A stretch of 32,862 bases of DNA, taken from positions 1-32,862 of the forward strand of contig NZ_JABXKH010000121.1 of the NCBI RefSeq assembly GCF_017115105.1, given 5' to 3'. Origin of the DNA: Nostoc sp. NMS2 (GTDB lineage Bacteria; Cyanobacteriota; Cyanobacteriia; Cyanobacteriales; Nostocaceae). Each line of letters opens with the position of its first letter. Within the stretch, counting starts at the first letter, position 1. The position numbers were made by a program, and so were the translations under genes. Under the pieces are notes generated by a model that did not search any database, had not been told where the DNA came from, and saw only the letters and a list, made by a program, of their open reading frames with translations. Positions 17,230 through 26,093 of the stretch are shown here, one piece after another.

Positions 17230-18084
17230 ATGAGTATTAGTTTCATTCCCTGGTGGGCTAAAATTACTGCCAAAGTAGTTTTATCTAGATTGCCAATTGA
17301 ATACAAATTCTGGAAGGATATTGGCTTATTCTCACATGGCTATATGGAGCAGCCAAATTATGCTTATGGGGTCTTTAAAAAGCATTTTGATCGAGCCAAA
17401 CCAAAAGCAGGATTTGTCAGTCTAGAAATTGGACCAGGAGATTCATTGTTTTCTGCAATGATTAGTTTAGCCTTTGGTGGTTCTAAATCTTATTTAGTTG
17501 ATGCTAAAGCATTCGCCAATAAAAATATTCTGCCATATCATGCTATGGCAGAATATTTAGAACAGAAAACGTTAACTGCGCCAAATTTTGATGGCTTGCA
17601 ATCTTTAGAAGAAATTCTCGATTCTTGCCACGCCGAATACATGATATTTGGTTTATCCTCACTAAAACTTATTCCCGATAAATCTATAGATTTTATTTGG
17701 TCACATGCAGTTCTTGAACATATTAGATGCTCAGAATTTAGCGAGACTATGAAAGAATTGCGTAGGATAATTCGTGATGATGGTGTCTGTTCTCATGGAG
17801 TTGATTTGAGAGATCATCTAGGTGGACATCTTAATAACCTAAGATTTTCTGAACGTATATGGGAAGGAGATTTTATGGCTAATTCTGGTTTTTATACTAA
17901 CAGAATTCAATACAGTCAAATGGTAAATATATTCAAAAAAGCTGGTTTTAATGTTGAGCTAATTGAAATGGATCGTTGGAATTCCTTACCCACAGCCAGA
18001 TCAAAATTATCCCATGAGTTTACACACCTTTCTGATGAAGAACTTTGCATATCTACATTTTCTGTAGTTTTAAAACCTGTATAG
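17230..18084 (+). CDS. Class I SAM-dependent methyltransferase
   Basis: A 284-residue Rossmann-fold methyltransferase. The start is set at ATG 17230, with GGAG at 17217-17220 at normal spacing; the TTG at 17215 would lie before that site. Motif I is LEIGPGDS at residues 65-72. An acidic residue ends strand 2 (YLVDAK), and SHAVLEHI is the post-II motif. A histidine-rich HGVDLRDHLGGHL segment follows. In this setting it probably O- or N-methylates a sugar of the repeat unit. The acceptor is unknown. Confidence 0.8.
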   Translation: MSISFIPWWAKITAKVVLSRLPIEYKFWKDIGLFSHGYMEQPNYAYGVFKKHFDRAKPKAGFVSLEIGPGDSLFSAMISLAFGGSKSYLVDAKAFANKNILPYHAMAEYLEQKTLTAPNFDGLQSLEEILDSCHAEYMIFGLSSLKLIPDKSIDFIWSHAVLEHIRCSEFSETMKELRRIIRDDGVCSHGVDLRDHLGGHLNNLRFSERIWEGDFMANSGFYTNRIQYSQMVNIFKKAGFNVELIEMDRWNSLPTARSKLSHEFTHLSDEELCISTFSVVLKPV

Positions 18085-18237
18085 CAAGCATATTCTGTCA
18101 TAGAAAAAACCGATTTTAGTACCGGAGTTAGAGAGACTCTCCTTTTTAACAGGGAATACAAAAAGCATTTAGTCAAACTAAAACAGATAATCAGATACAC
18201 AAACATTTTTTAATTAGAGTTTATAGGGATAAAAGCG

Positions 18238-19248
18238 ATGGTCAAAGTCTTAGTCACAGGTGCAGCCGGTTTCATTGGATTTCATCTCAGCCAACGGTTA
18301 CTAGTCGCGGGAAACGAAGTCGTTGGGCTAGATAATCTTAATGATTACTATGATGCAAATCTCAAAAAAGCTCGGCTAGCCAAGTTGCAGGATCACTCCA
18401 ATTTTAGATTTTATCAACTCGATTTGGCTGACCGTGAAGGTATGGCTGGACTATTTGCCGAAGAGTGCTTTGATTTAGTCGTTAACTTGGCTGCACAACC
18501 TGGAGTCCGCTACTCACTCACAAATCCTTATGCATATATAGATAGTAATCTAGTAGGTTTTATCAACGTTTTAGAAGGTTGTCGCCACTCAGGAGTCAAG
18601 CACTTAGTCTTCGCTTCATCTAGTTCAGTCTACGGTGCAAATACGAAAGTACCATTTTCTGTACACGACAAGGTAGATCACCCAGTTAGTTTGTATGCTG
18701 CTACCAAGAAAGCCAACGAGTTAATGGCTCATACTTATAGTCACTTGTATGATTTACCGACTACCGGACTCCGCTTCTTTACAGTTTATGGGCCGTGGGG
18801 TCGTCCAGATATGGCACCATTTTTATTTACCAAAGCAATTTTGGCAGGGGAATCAATTAATGTATTTAATTATGGTCAAATGCGTCGAGATTTTACTTAT
18901 ATTGACGACATCGTTGAGGGTGTTATCCACGTAATAGATAAAATCCCTAAACCAAATTCCAGCTTGTCAGAAAATACGTCAAACTCAGAAATTAGTAATG
19001 CTGCTTACAAACTTTATAACATTGGGAATAATCAATCCGTTGAATTAATACGCTTCATCGAAGTTATAGAAAACTGTTTGGGCATGAAAGCAGTAAAAAA
19101 TCTACTTCCTATGCAACCTGGGGATGTACCTGTTACTTATGCAGATGTTGATGATCTCGCAAGAGATGTGGGTTTTAGACCTAATACACCAATTGAGGTA
19201 GGAGTTGAACGCTTTGTCAGTTGGTATCGTTCTTACTACCAAGTTTAA
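18238..19248 (+). CDS. UDP-glucuronate 4-epimerase-like NAD-dependent epimerase
   Basis: A 336-residue extended short-chain dehydrogenase. The NAD-binding motif GAAGFIG is at residues 8-14, followed by GLDNLNDYYDANLKKARL, which is typical of the LpsL/Cap1J-type UDP-glucuronate 4-epimerases. The SSSSVYG segment and Tyr153/Lys157 (YAATK) form the catalytic set. It would supply UDP-galacturonate for the repeat unit. Epimerase specificity is inferred from family resemblance; a related decarboxylase or UDP-glucose epimerase is less likely. A 153-base gap precedes it. Confidence 0.87.
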   Translation: MVKVLVTGAAGFIGFHLSQRLLVAGNEVVGLDNLNDYYDANLKKARLAKLQDHSNFRFYQLDLADREGMAGLFAEECFDLVVNLAAQPGVRYSLTNPYAYIDSNLVGFINVLEGCRHSGVKHLVFASSSSVYGANTKVPFSVHDKVDHPVSLYAATKKANELMAHTYSHLYDLPTTGLRFFTVYGPWGRPDMAPFLFTKAILAGESINVFNYGQMRRDFTYIDDIVEGVIHVIDKIPKPNSSLSENTSNSEISNAAYKLYNIGNNQSVELIRFIEVIENCLGMKAVKNLLPMQPGDVPVTYADVDDLARDVGFRPNTPIEVGVERFVSWYRSYYQV

Positions 19249-19296
19249 ATATCAAAAGAGCAACTCTCTAGTTTTCTTATAAATTTCCTCTCAAAG

Positions 19297-20514
19297 ATGG
19301 ACAAAAAATCTTCTGTTTCTCCCTTACCTACCAAAGCTTTAAGCGATGATAAAAATTCTCCAATTACTGTTTGGTACGTTGGCGGCGAAGATATACGTCT
19401 TCGTATTCCTCTGTTGCTAAAACTGCGAGAGAAAGGTTTCAATGTTGGGGCGGTGGGATCTGAAGATGGAAATGCTTTTGTAGATAATCAGATTCCATAT
19501 TTTCGATACACTTTAGAACGAGGAATAAACCTCTGGGCTGATATATACACTCGCAGCCAACTGTCGGCTTTATTTAGACAATATCAGCCAGATATTGTTC
19601 ATAGTTTTGATACTAAACCTGCTATGATTGCACCCATTGTGGCAATGAAAAGCGGAATTCCTGGACGGGTGCGAACTATAACTGGAATGGGTTATGTCTT
19701 TTCTTCCACATCGACCTTAGCACTTGCCCTCAGACCAATATATCGCCATCTTCAAAGGCAGGCTGCGATCGCAACTGGGATAACTATATTTCAAAATCCT
19801 GACGATCGCGCATATTTCTGCAAGCACAAAATGGTACTAGATGGGCGGGATGATTTAGTTTTAGGATCGGGTATTGATGTAGAAGGACTGATGAAAAACT
19901 CTCCCGCACCAGAAAAACTAGCAGCAACACGACGGGAGTTAGGACTAGAAGGGCAGCTTGTAGTCACAATGATCTCACGTCTTGTCATCTCTAAGGGCGT
20001 GAGAGAATTTCTTCAGGCAGCTAACATTGTCTGCCAGCAAATGAAAAATGTGACGTTTCTTTTAGTCGGTTCTGTATCTTCTGAAGGTAGACAAGCCGTA
20101 TCAATACAAGAAATTCACCAACAAGCCGGGGTTGTTCGCTATCTTGGCCCTCGTAATGATATTCCGACACTGTTGAACTTAAGCGATGTATTTGTGTTGC
20201 CAAGTTATTACCGTGAAGGAGTGCCAAGGGTTTTGTTAGAGGCTGCAACGATGGAACTCCCTTTGATTACAACTAATATGCCTGGTTGTAAAGAAGTTGT
20301 AAAAGATGGCTGGAATGGTTTGCTAGTTCCTCCCAAAGATGCCAAGGCTTTAGCTACAGCGATTTTACAACTTCTGAATTCTCCAGAACAAAGAAACCTC
20401 ATGGGAAAACGAAGTAGGGTACACGTGTATACGAACTTCAGTCTTAACCAAGTAGCAGATGCTTATGCTAATATTTATAGCCGGGTTTTAAAGCTGCCAA
20501 AAACATTGAAATAA
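19297..20514 (+). CDS. GT4-family glycosyltransferase (PglA/WcaC-like)
   Basis: A 405-residue GT-B enzyme. The segment DIVHSFDTKPAM followed by TITGMGYVF is characteristic of the PglA-like subgroup, which adds a hexosamine to an undecaprenyl-linked amino sugar. The donor-domain E-x7-E is Glu307/Glu315 (EGVPRVLLE). If the resemblance holds, this is likely the second-sugar transferase acting right after the initiating transferase. The polar leader of about 25 residues before TVWYVGGED is longer than usual, and a later start cannot be excluded. Confidence 0.87.
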   Translation: MDKKSSVSPLPTKALSDDKNSPITVWYVGGEDIRLRIPLLLKLREKGFNVGAVGSEDGNAFVDNQIPYFRYTLERGINLWADIYTRSQLSALFRQYQPDIVHSFDTKPAMIAPIVAMKSGIPGRVRTITGMGYVFSSTSTLALALRPIYRHLQRQAAIATGITIFQNPDDRAYFCKHKMVLDGRDDLVLGSGIDVEGLMKNSPAPEKLAATRRELGLEGQLVVTMISRLVISKGVREFLQAANIVCQQMKNVTFLLVGSVSSEGRQAVSIQEIHQQAGVVRYLGPRNDIPTLLNLSDVFVLPSYYREGVPRVLLEAATMELPLITTNMPGCKEVVKDGWNGLLVPPKDAKALATAILQLLNSPEQRNLMGKRSRVHVYTNFSLNQVADAYANIYSRVLKLPKTLK

Positions 20515-20550
20515 TAATAATTTAATAATTTTTCTCCTCATGAAACTTAT

Positions 20551-21246
20551 ATGAGCAACGAAATTGAAGCAATCCGTCAGCGTTATGACCGCCGCCAGCA
20601 AATCCCGGAAGCAACTTTATATGATCCATTGAATCCATCTCGTTATATGCTTTATCAAGAAAAGCGGCAGGCTTTGATTCGTTGGATTAATTGGGCTAAT
20701 CTAGCCCCCGTTCAAGACAAACGTCTCCTAGAAATTGGTTGCGGAAATGGAAATAACCTAAGCTTATTTATGTCCTTGGGTTTTCAACCAGAGAACTTAG
20801 TAGGAAATGAATTGATAGAAGACTATGCACTAAATGCCCGTCGCTTACTTCCAACAGGAACTCAAATTTTAGTTGGTGATGCGTCAACTCTCAATTTAGA
20901 GGATAATTCGTTTGATATTGTTTTTCAATCAACGGTTTTTACTTCAATTTTAGATCCTAAATTTCAACAAAATTTAGCTAATCGCATGTGGTCGATGGTT
21001 AAACCTGGAGGAGGTATACTTTGGTACGACTTTATCTTTAACAACCCGAAAAATCCAGATGTCAAGGGCGTTACTAAAAGACAAATTCATCAACTATTTC
21101 CCGATGGACATCTCAAAACTTGGCAATTATGTTTAGCTCCTCCCATTAGTCGCCGAGTTACCAAGATTCATCCAAGTCTTTATAATGTTTTTAACTTACT
21201 TCCGTTTCTGCGGACTCATGTCTTGTGTTGGATTACCAAGCCATAA
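20551..21246 (+). CDS. Class I SAM-dependent methyltransferase
   Basis: A 231-residue methyltransferase with motif I LEIGCGNGNN at residues 60-69, GNEL as the acidic end of strand 2, LVGDAS at strand 3 and FDIVFQSTVFTSI as the post-motif. It is the second methyltransferase in the cluster and differs clearly from the one at 17230. The probable target is a sugar hydroxyl or amine in the repeat unit. It lies 36 bases after the preceding GT4 gene and 42 bases before the aminotransferase gene. Confidence 0.82.
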   Translation: MSNEIEAIRQRYDRRQQIPEATLYDPLNPSRYMLYQEKRQALIRWINWANLAPVQDKRLLEIGCGNGNNLSLFMSLGFQPENLVGNELIEDYALNARRLLPTGTQILVGDASTLNLEDNSFDIVFQSTVFTSILDPKFQQNLANRMWSMVKPGGGILWYDFIFNNPKNPDVKGVTKRQIHQLFPDGHLKTWQLCLAPPISRRVTKIHPSLYNVFNLLPFLRTHVLCWITKP

Positions 21247-21288
21247 TTTTCTCAGATGTTTCCTGACTGATTTTAATTACTACATCCT

Positions 21289-22440
21289 ATGCCAGAATTC
21301 ATTCCTTTCGCGTTACCAGATATTGGAGAAGAAGAAATTGCTGAGGTCGTTGATTCTTTACGATCTGGTTGGTTGACTACAGGCCCTAAGACCAAACGTT
21401 TTGAGCAAGATTTTGCAGATTTTATTGGTCATGGGGTAGAAGCGATCGCAGTTAATTCTGCCACATCAGGGTTACATCTCGCTCTGGAAGCATTGGGAAT
21501 TGGCCCCGGAGATGAAGTAATCACTACAGTCCACACCTTCACTGCTACCGCAGAAGTGATTCGTTACTTAGGAGCCAATCCAGTCTTTGTTGATATTGAT
21601 TTAGCTACCCTCAACATTGATGCTAGGAAAATTGAGGCTGCTATCACTCCCCGCACTAAAGCCATCATGCCTGTCCATTTTGGCGGACTTGCTTGTGATA
21701 TGCAATCAATTTTAACAATTGCCCAAAAGCATCAATTGAAAGTAGTTGAAGATGCGGCTCATGCTATCCCCACAACCTATCAGGGTAAGTTGATTGGTAG
21801 CTTGGATAGTGATGTTACCGTCTATAGCTTTTATGCAACCAAAACCATTGCTACAGGTGAAGGGGGTATGCTAATAACCCGTAACCCGGAAATAGCTCAA
21901 AGATGCCGAACTATGCGCTTACATGGCATCAATCGAGATGCCTTTGATCGCTACACCTCAACTAAACCCTCATGGTACTACGAGGTAGTTGCACCAGGCT
22001 TCAAATATAACATGACAGATGTCGCTGCTTCTCTTGGTATCCATCAATTGAAGAAAGCCAAGACACTACAGCAACAACGAGCTGTGATCGCTAATCGATA
22101 TAATATAGAACTAGCTAGCTTACATTTACATCTGCCAGCACTACCTGCTGATGGAGATATTCACTCTTGGCATCTATATGTAATTAGGTTAGCCGACTTC
22201 GTAAAAGTGAGTCGGAATAATTTTATTGAGCAAATGGCTGCTAAAGGAATTGGTTGTAGTGTCCACTATATTCCTCTACACTTGCATCCCTACTGGCGCG
22301 ACACTTACAATCTCTGCTTAGAAGATTTTCCTCAAGCATCCTATGCTTCTGAACGGATAGTAAGCCTACCAATCTACACAAAAATGACTGAAGCAGATCA
22401 AACTCATATCATTGAAATCATCAAGAAAACTTTGACTTGA
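21289..22440 (+). CDS. DegT/DnrJ/EryC1/StrS-family sugar aminotransferase
   Basis: A PLP-dependent aminotransferase of 383 residues acting on keto-sugar nucleotides. The N-terminus [13 protein letters not shown] and SGWLTTGP are standard for the family. The PLP lysine is Lys185 in [15 protein letters not shown], and EDAAHA is the cofactor-binding stretch. It probably aminates the 4-keto product of the CapD/PglF-like dehydratase encoded at the start of the cluster, giving a 4-amino-4,6-dideoxy sugar. Start ATG 21289 is used. It is the last gene before a 630-base gap. Confidence 0.92.
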   Translation: MPEFIPFALPDIGEEEIAEVVDSLRSGWLTTGPKTKRFEQDFADFIGHGVEAIAVNSATSGLHLALEALGIGPGDEVITTVHTFTATAEVIRYLGANPVFVDIDLATLNIDARKIEAAITPRTKAIMPVHFGGLACDMQSILTIAQKHQLKVVEDAAHAIPTTYQGKLIGSLDSDVTVYSFYATKTIATGEGGMLITRNPEIAQRCRTMRLHGINRDAFDRYTSTKPSWYYEVVAPGFKYNMTDVAASLGIHQLKKAKTLQQQRAVIANRYNIELASLHLHLPALPADGDIHSWHLYVIRLADFVKVSRNNFIEQMAAKGIGCSVHYIPLHLHPYWRDTYNLCLEDFPQASYASERIVSLPIYTKMTEADQTHIIEIIKKTLT

Positions 22441-23070
22441 TCCTTTAAGCAACACATTCTGAAACAGTTGATTTAAAAATAATCTCAAGACTAAGTAAAC
22501 AGCTTTTGTCTTCATATTTTTGTGTTTCAATATTCATTCTTGAAACTGCTGTTCAGGTACAAACAAAAAAATAGTGCTGATACAATATCATATTGCGCAG
22601 TACATTTTACTAAATTTTTCTATAAAATTGCACTCATATAAGGCACAGTTTTATGAAGAGTTGATGTAATTAACACAAAAAAAGTTAAAAAGTAACTCAT
22701 ATAGCTATAAAATAGTAAAAACGACTACACATTAAGTAAAAAAAAATCACTTAGTTAAAAATTGCACATAGTCCTTTACCTTGTTTTAATAGGAGATTTT
22801 TTTGTCTTGAATATAATAGTAATTTTGCAAAATTTAGTTTTTTGTTTTCAATCAGCTAAAGCAAATAACTGGAAAAGATTACCAGAAATTACTCCATCAT
22901 AAATTTATCTAACTTTAAATTGATGCTGATAAATAACTCAAATGTTAATACATTTTATGTTGGCAGTTAGCTGGTCTGGCTATTTCAAAAATTGAATATT
23001 TGAATTATTGATTTACAAACACTTAATAAATATTTGTCCATACAAAAATAACCTAACGCATTTTTAATGG
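22441..23070. other. AT-rich intergenic region, no gene
   Basis: 630 bases with many A and T runs. I see no coding frame, strong hairpin or repeat. It separates the main cluster from the sugar transferase and probably holds the promoter for the last two genes. Confidence 0.5.
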
Positions 23071-23673
23071 ATGTTAATTATGGCTAAACGAATTTTTGAT
23101 TTACTTTTTGCTCTAATTGGTATTTTTATCATGTCACCCCTATTTTTCACAATAGCAATATGGATCAAACTAGATTCTCCAGGAAATGTGTTATTTCGAC
23201 AAATTCGCATTGGACGCTTTGGACGTGAATTTAGTATTTACAAATTCCGTACTATGGTGGCTGATGCCGAAAGCAGAGGAAAACAAATTACAGTGGCTAA
23301 AGATACCCGGATTACCCGAAGTGGCCAGTTCTTAAGAAAATATAAGCTAGATGAATTACCACAATTATTTAACGTTGTAAAAGGGGAAATGAGTTTAGTT
23401 GGCCCTCGTCCTGAAGTTCCAAAATATGTGGCATATTATACGGCTGAACAACGTCGAGTTTTAGATGTACTTCCAGGTATCACTGATCCAGCTTCAATCA
23501 AATTCCGAAATGAAAGTGAATTACTAAAAGATACTGCTAACCCTGAATATATCTATATCAACGAAATAATGCCTCAAAAATTAGAATTAAATATGCAGTA
23601 CCTGGGTCAAGATAACTTAGGTTTTACTCTACTTATTATCCTGAAAACATTACAAAAGGTGATCGGAATATAG
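23071..23673 (+). CDS. Initiating undecaprenyl-phosphate phosphoglycosyl transferase
   Basis: A short-form bacterial sugar transferase of 200 residues (WcaJ/PglC/EpsL C-terminal domain type). One hydrophobic re-entrant or membrane segment, IFDLLFALIGIFIMSPLF, is followed by YKFRTMVADAES, RSGQFLRKYKLDELPQL and GEMSLVGPRPE, the conserved catalytic blocks. It transfers a sugar-1-phosphate to undecaprenyl phosphate and so starts each repeat unit. Length matches PglC and lacks the large N-terminal domain of WcaJ. Start: ATG 23071, although ATG 23080 (MAKRIFDL) is equally good. Given the dehydratase and aminotransferase, a diamino sugar is a plausible first sugar. Confidence 0.92.
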   Translation: MLIMAKRIFDLLFALIGIFIMSPLFFTIAIWIKLDSPGNVLFRQIRIGRFGREFSIYKFRTMVADAESRGKQITVAKDTRITRSGQFLRKYKLDELPQLFNVVKGEMSLVGPRPEVPKYVAYYTAEQRRVLDVLPGITDPASIKFRNESELLKDTANPEYIYINEIMPQKLELNMQYLGQDNLGFTLLIILKTLQKVIGI

Positions 23674-23726
23674 AATATCACTCTTAAAAATTTGTAATCT
23701 GCTATGCCTCACTAAGACGACAGTAA

Positions 23727-23756
23727 TTCGTCATTCTGATTTTCGTCATTCTGATT
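23727..23756. repeat. Exact 15 bp tandem duplication
   Basis: TTCGTCATTCTGATT occurs twice head to tail (23727-23741 and 23742-23756) between the sugar transferase and the wzc-like gene. It may be a short tandem repeat or a pair of protein-binding sites. Confidence 0.7.
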
Positions 23757-23766
23757 TAGGTAGTAA

Positions 23767-23815
23767 TTTAGATCACCGCATGAAACAAAGCTACCTGTGA
23801 AGGTAGGGATCTAAA
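23767..23815 (+). promoter_or_regulatory. Structured 5' region of the wzc-like gene
   Basis: The outer stem TTTAGATC/GATCTAAA (23767-23774 and 23808-23815) encloses an inner stem CTACCT/AGGTAG (23791-23796 and 23801-23806) closed by GTGA, a GNRA-type tetraloop. All 16 unpaired internal bases are on the 5' side. It ends 87 bases before the start codon and has no T-run. I do not recognise the class; it could be an RNA switch, a protein-binding leader or a palindromic repeat. Confidence 0.45.
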
Positions 23816-23902
23816 ATCCTATTCTTAATTACGAGCAATATCACAAATTTACTTTTAAATTATTATATTAAGCTAAAATTATTCAGCCTTTAAAATTAAT
23901 TT

Positions 23903-26014
23903 ATGGAATCACAAATAGTTTTTTTAGCATTTGATCAATATTGGCAAATCCTTAAGCGCCGTTGGAGACCAAGTTTAGCTGTCTTTATCCCAGCTTTTCT
24001 GTTTTTGATGCTGACTTCATGTTTAAAAAAACCGGCTTATGAGGCAGAGGGAAAGCTACTATTTCAAAGAACAAATACTATCTCCTCCTTGACGGGAGTA
24101 GGAGCAGGGATAGGTAATTTAGAAGCAGTAGCACAGGATCAGAAAACTAATCCTCTAAATACAGAAGCAGAGATTATTCGGTCTGTACCCCTTGTGCAAA
24201 AAACTATAGACAAACTTATTTTGACAAATGATCAAGGGGAAGGTTTAAAACCCAAAGAATTACTGAAAAAATTAACCGTTAAAGATATTAAGGGATCTGA
24301 TATTTTAGAAGTTTCCTATAAGGATATTAACCCTGAAAAATCAGCAAAAGTGGTTAACTCAGTGATGAATATCTATTTAGAATATAACGTCTCTTCACGA
24401 AGAAAAGAAGCTGCCGCAGCCCGTAAATTTCTTCAAAAGGAGTTACCAAAAGCTGAATTAATTGTCAGAAATGCAGAAGGTGAACTAGCGAAGTTTCAAG
24501 ATAATAACAAAGTTGTTTCTCTGCAAGAAGAAGCAACTAAATCACTAGACGTAATTACAGAACTACAAAAGCAATCTAGCCAGGTTCAATCTCAAATTGC
24601 CAATGTAAATGCCCAGTCTCAAGATATCCGCAAGCAGTTGAATATGAATTCAAAACAAGCCTTGGCTCAGACTTCTCTGAGCCAATCTCCTGGGTTACAA
24701 GATATTCTCAAAGAAGTCCAGCAGTTAGAGTCTCAACTTGCAGTGAGGCGAACTGTTTTGCAGGAGTCTCATCCTGAAATTATTAGCTTAAAATATAAGT
24801 TAAAAGCCTTAAAAAATATAATACAACAGCGAGTAACACAAGTTGTAGGGACAACTCAAACAGAATGGAATGGCAATTTGCAGATTGGGGCGCTGCAACA
24901 ACAATTAACTGGAGAAATGATCAGGTTAGAGTCAACTCGCCTGGGGTTAGTTAGCCAAGCTGCAGCTTTATCCAAATTACAAGCAGTCTACAAAGAAAAA
25001 CTGAAAACTTTGCCCAGATTAGAACAACAACAGCGCCAGCTAGAACGCAAAGTACAAGCATCACAGTCTACATATTCACTTTTGTTACAAAAATTGCAAG
25101 AGAGCCAAATTGCAGAAAATCAGAATGTCGGTAATGCCAGTTTGATAGCTGAAGCCGAAATTCCTGACCAGCCTATTTCTTCTAATATGCTTTCGTACTT
25201 GAGTTCAGGTTTACTTGCTGTTTTAGCTACTTTGGCGACTATATATATTCTGGAAGTCAGAGATAAATCTATTAAGACTGTTGATGAAGCAAAGCAATTA
25301 ATAGGGCTTCCTTTATTAGGTGTAATTCCTATCTTTAGCAAGCCTCAAAAATCTTATGTAAGCGACGAACAACTAGACTTGTCTACCTCAAAACTTGTTG
25401 TCAAAGGTACTTATTCCTCTCAAATTATTGAAGCTTATCGGATGTTGCGGACAAATTTGAAGTTAAAAGGTGGTGATAAACAGTTAAAAGTTATTGTTGT
25501 CACTAGTTCTGTGCCCAGAGAAGGTAAATCAACAGTAGCTGCTAATTTAGCAATAGTAATGGCACAGATGGAGCATCAAGTCTTACTGATAGATGGGAAT
25601 TTGCATCGTCCAGTTCAACATCAAATTTGGGAATTAACTAATAATCAAGGTCTGAGTAATCTGATTCTGGAAGAAACCCAAATCAGCACCGTTGTCAAAA
25701 TGGTTATGAATAATTTGCATGTCCTGACTACTGGAGTAGTACCTCCCTGGCCGGCATCTCTGCTTGATTCCAAACGGATGGCTTCTTTGATTCAAAGTTT
25801 TGCTAATAATTATGATTTTGTAATTATTGACGCTCCTTCATTAAATGTTGCCGCTGATGCAGCCACTTTGGGGCAAATGACTGATGGCGTTTTGTTGGTA
25901 GTTCGTCTTGGGGTAGTTGATTCTACTCAAGCTGCTGTTGCTTGTGAAATTTTAGAAAAATCCGGTCAGAATGTCTTGGGACAAGTTGTTAATGCAGCAT
26001 CAGTGAGAGGTTAA
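23903..26014 (+). CDS. Wzc-like chain-length determinant/BY-kinase, no tyrosine tail
   Basis: A 703-residue inner-membrane protein. The first membrane helix is near 23-42, the periplasmic part is a long coiled coil rich in Q and L, and the second helix is near 422-445. The cytoplasmic BY-kinase-like domain has Walker A VPREGKST with Lys542 and Walker B FVIIDAP with Asp643. The family controls polymer length and export through autophosphorylation. Two oddities stand out. The A' motif reads LLIDGNLHRP, where Asn566 and His568 replace the usual acidic and arginine residues. The protein also ends at NAASVRG without the C-terminal tyrosine cluster. Kinase cycling may therefore be altered or depend on a partner. 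Confidence 0.9.
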   Translation: MESQIVFLAFDQYWQILKRRWRPSLAVFIPAFLFLMLTSCLKKPAYEAEGKLLFQRTNTISSLTGVGAGIGNLEAVAQDQKTNPLNTEAEIIRSVPLVQKTIDKLILTNDQGEGLKPKELLKKLTVKDIKGSDILEVSYKDINPEKSAKVVNSVMNIYLEYNVSSRRKEAAAARKFLQKELPKAELIVRNAEGELAKFQDNNKVVSLQEEATKSLDVITELQKQSSQVQSQIANVNAQSQDIRKQLNMNSKQALAQTSLSQSPGLQDILKEVQQLESQLAVRRTVLQESHPEIISLKYKLKALKNIIQQRVTQVVGTTQTEWNGNLQIGALQQQLTGEMIRLESTRLGLVSQAAALSKLQAVYKEKLKTLPRLEQQQRQLERKVQASQSTYSLLLQKLQESQIAENQNVGNASLIAEAEIPDQPISSNMLSYLSSGLLAVLATLATIYILEVRDKSIKTVDEAKQLIGLPLLGVIPIFSKPQKSYVSDEQLDLSTSKLVVKGTYSSQIIEAYRMLRTNLKLKGGDKQLKVIVVTSSVPREGKSTVAANLAIVMAQMEHQVLLIDGNLHRPVQHQIWELTNNQGLSNLILEETQISTVVKMVMNNLHVLTTGVVPPWPASLLDSKRMASLIQSFANNYDFVIIDAPSLNVAADAATLGQMTDGVLLVVRLGVVDSTQAAVACEILEKSGQNVLGQVVNAASVRG

Positions 26015-26050
26015 GGTAATTGCACATTTGTCAAGAGGGTGCAGTAAAAG

Positions 26051-26068
26051 GGAGAGCGATCGCTTTCC
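26051..26068. repeat. HIP1-centred palindrome between convergent genes
   Basis: An 18 bp palindrome with one mismatched pair, centred on GCGATCGC, lies between the wzc-like stop and the end of the reverse-strand helicase gene. It has no loop and no T-run, so termination is doubtful. Confidence 0.45.
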
Positions 26069-26093
26069 TCGCTTGAATGAAGGATAAACACAA

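Noticed and set aside
18124..18147. Rho-independent terminator after the first methyltransferase gene
   Set aside because: GGAG and CTCC can pair before a T-run, but the stem is only four base pairs with a long loop.
23767..23815. c-di-GMP (GEMM) or other known riboswitch
   Set aside because: Only short partial resemblance to a GEMM half-site; the two-armed core is absent, so no class is assigned.
2524..26014. Heterocyst envelope polysaccharide (Hep) island
   Set aside because: No hepA-like ABC exporter or other hallmark gene is present, and the content fits a Wzx/Wzy pathway.
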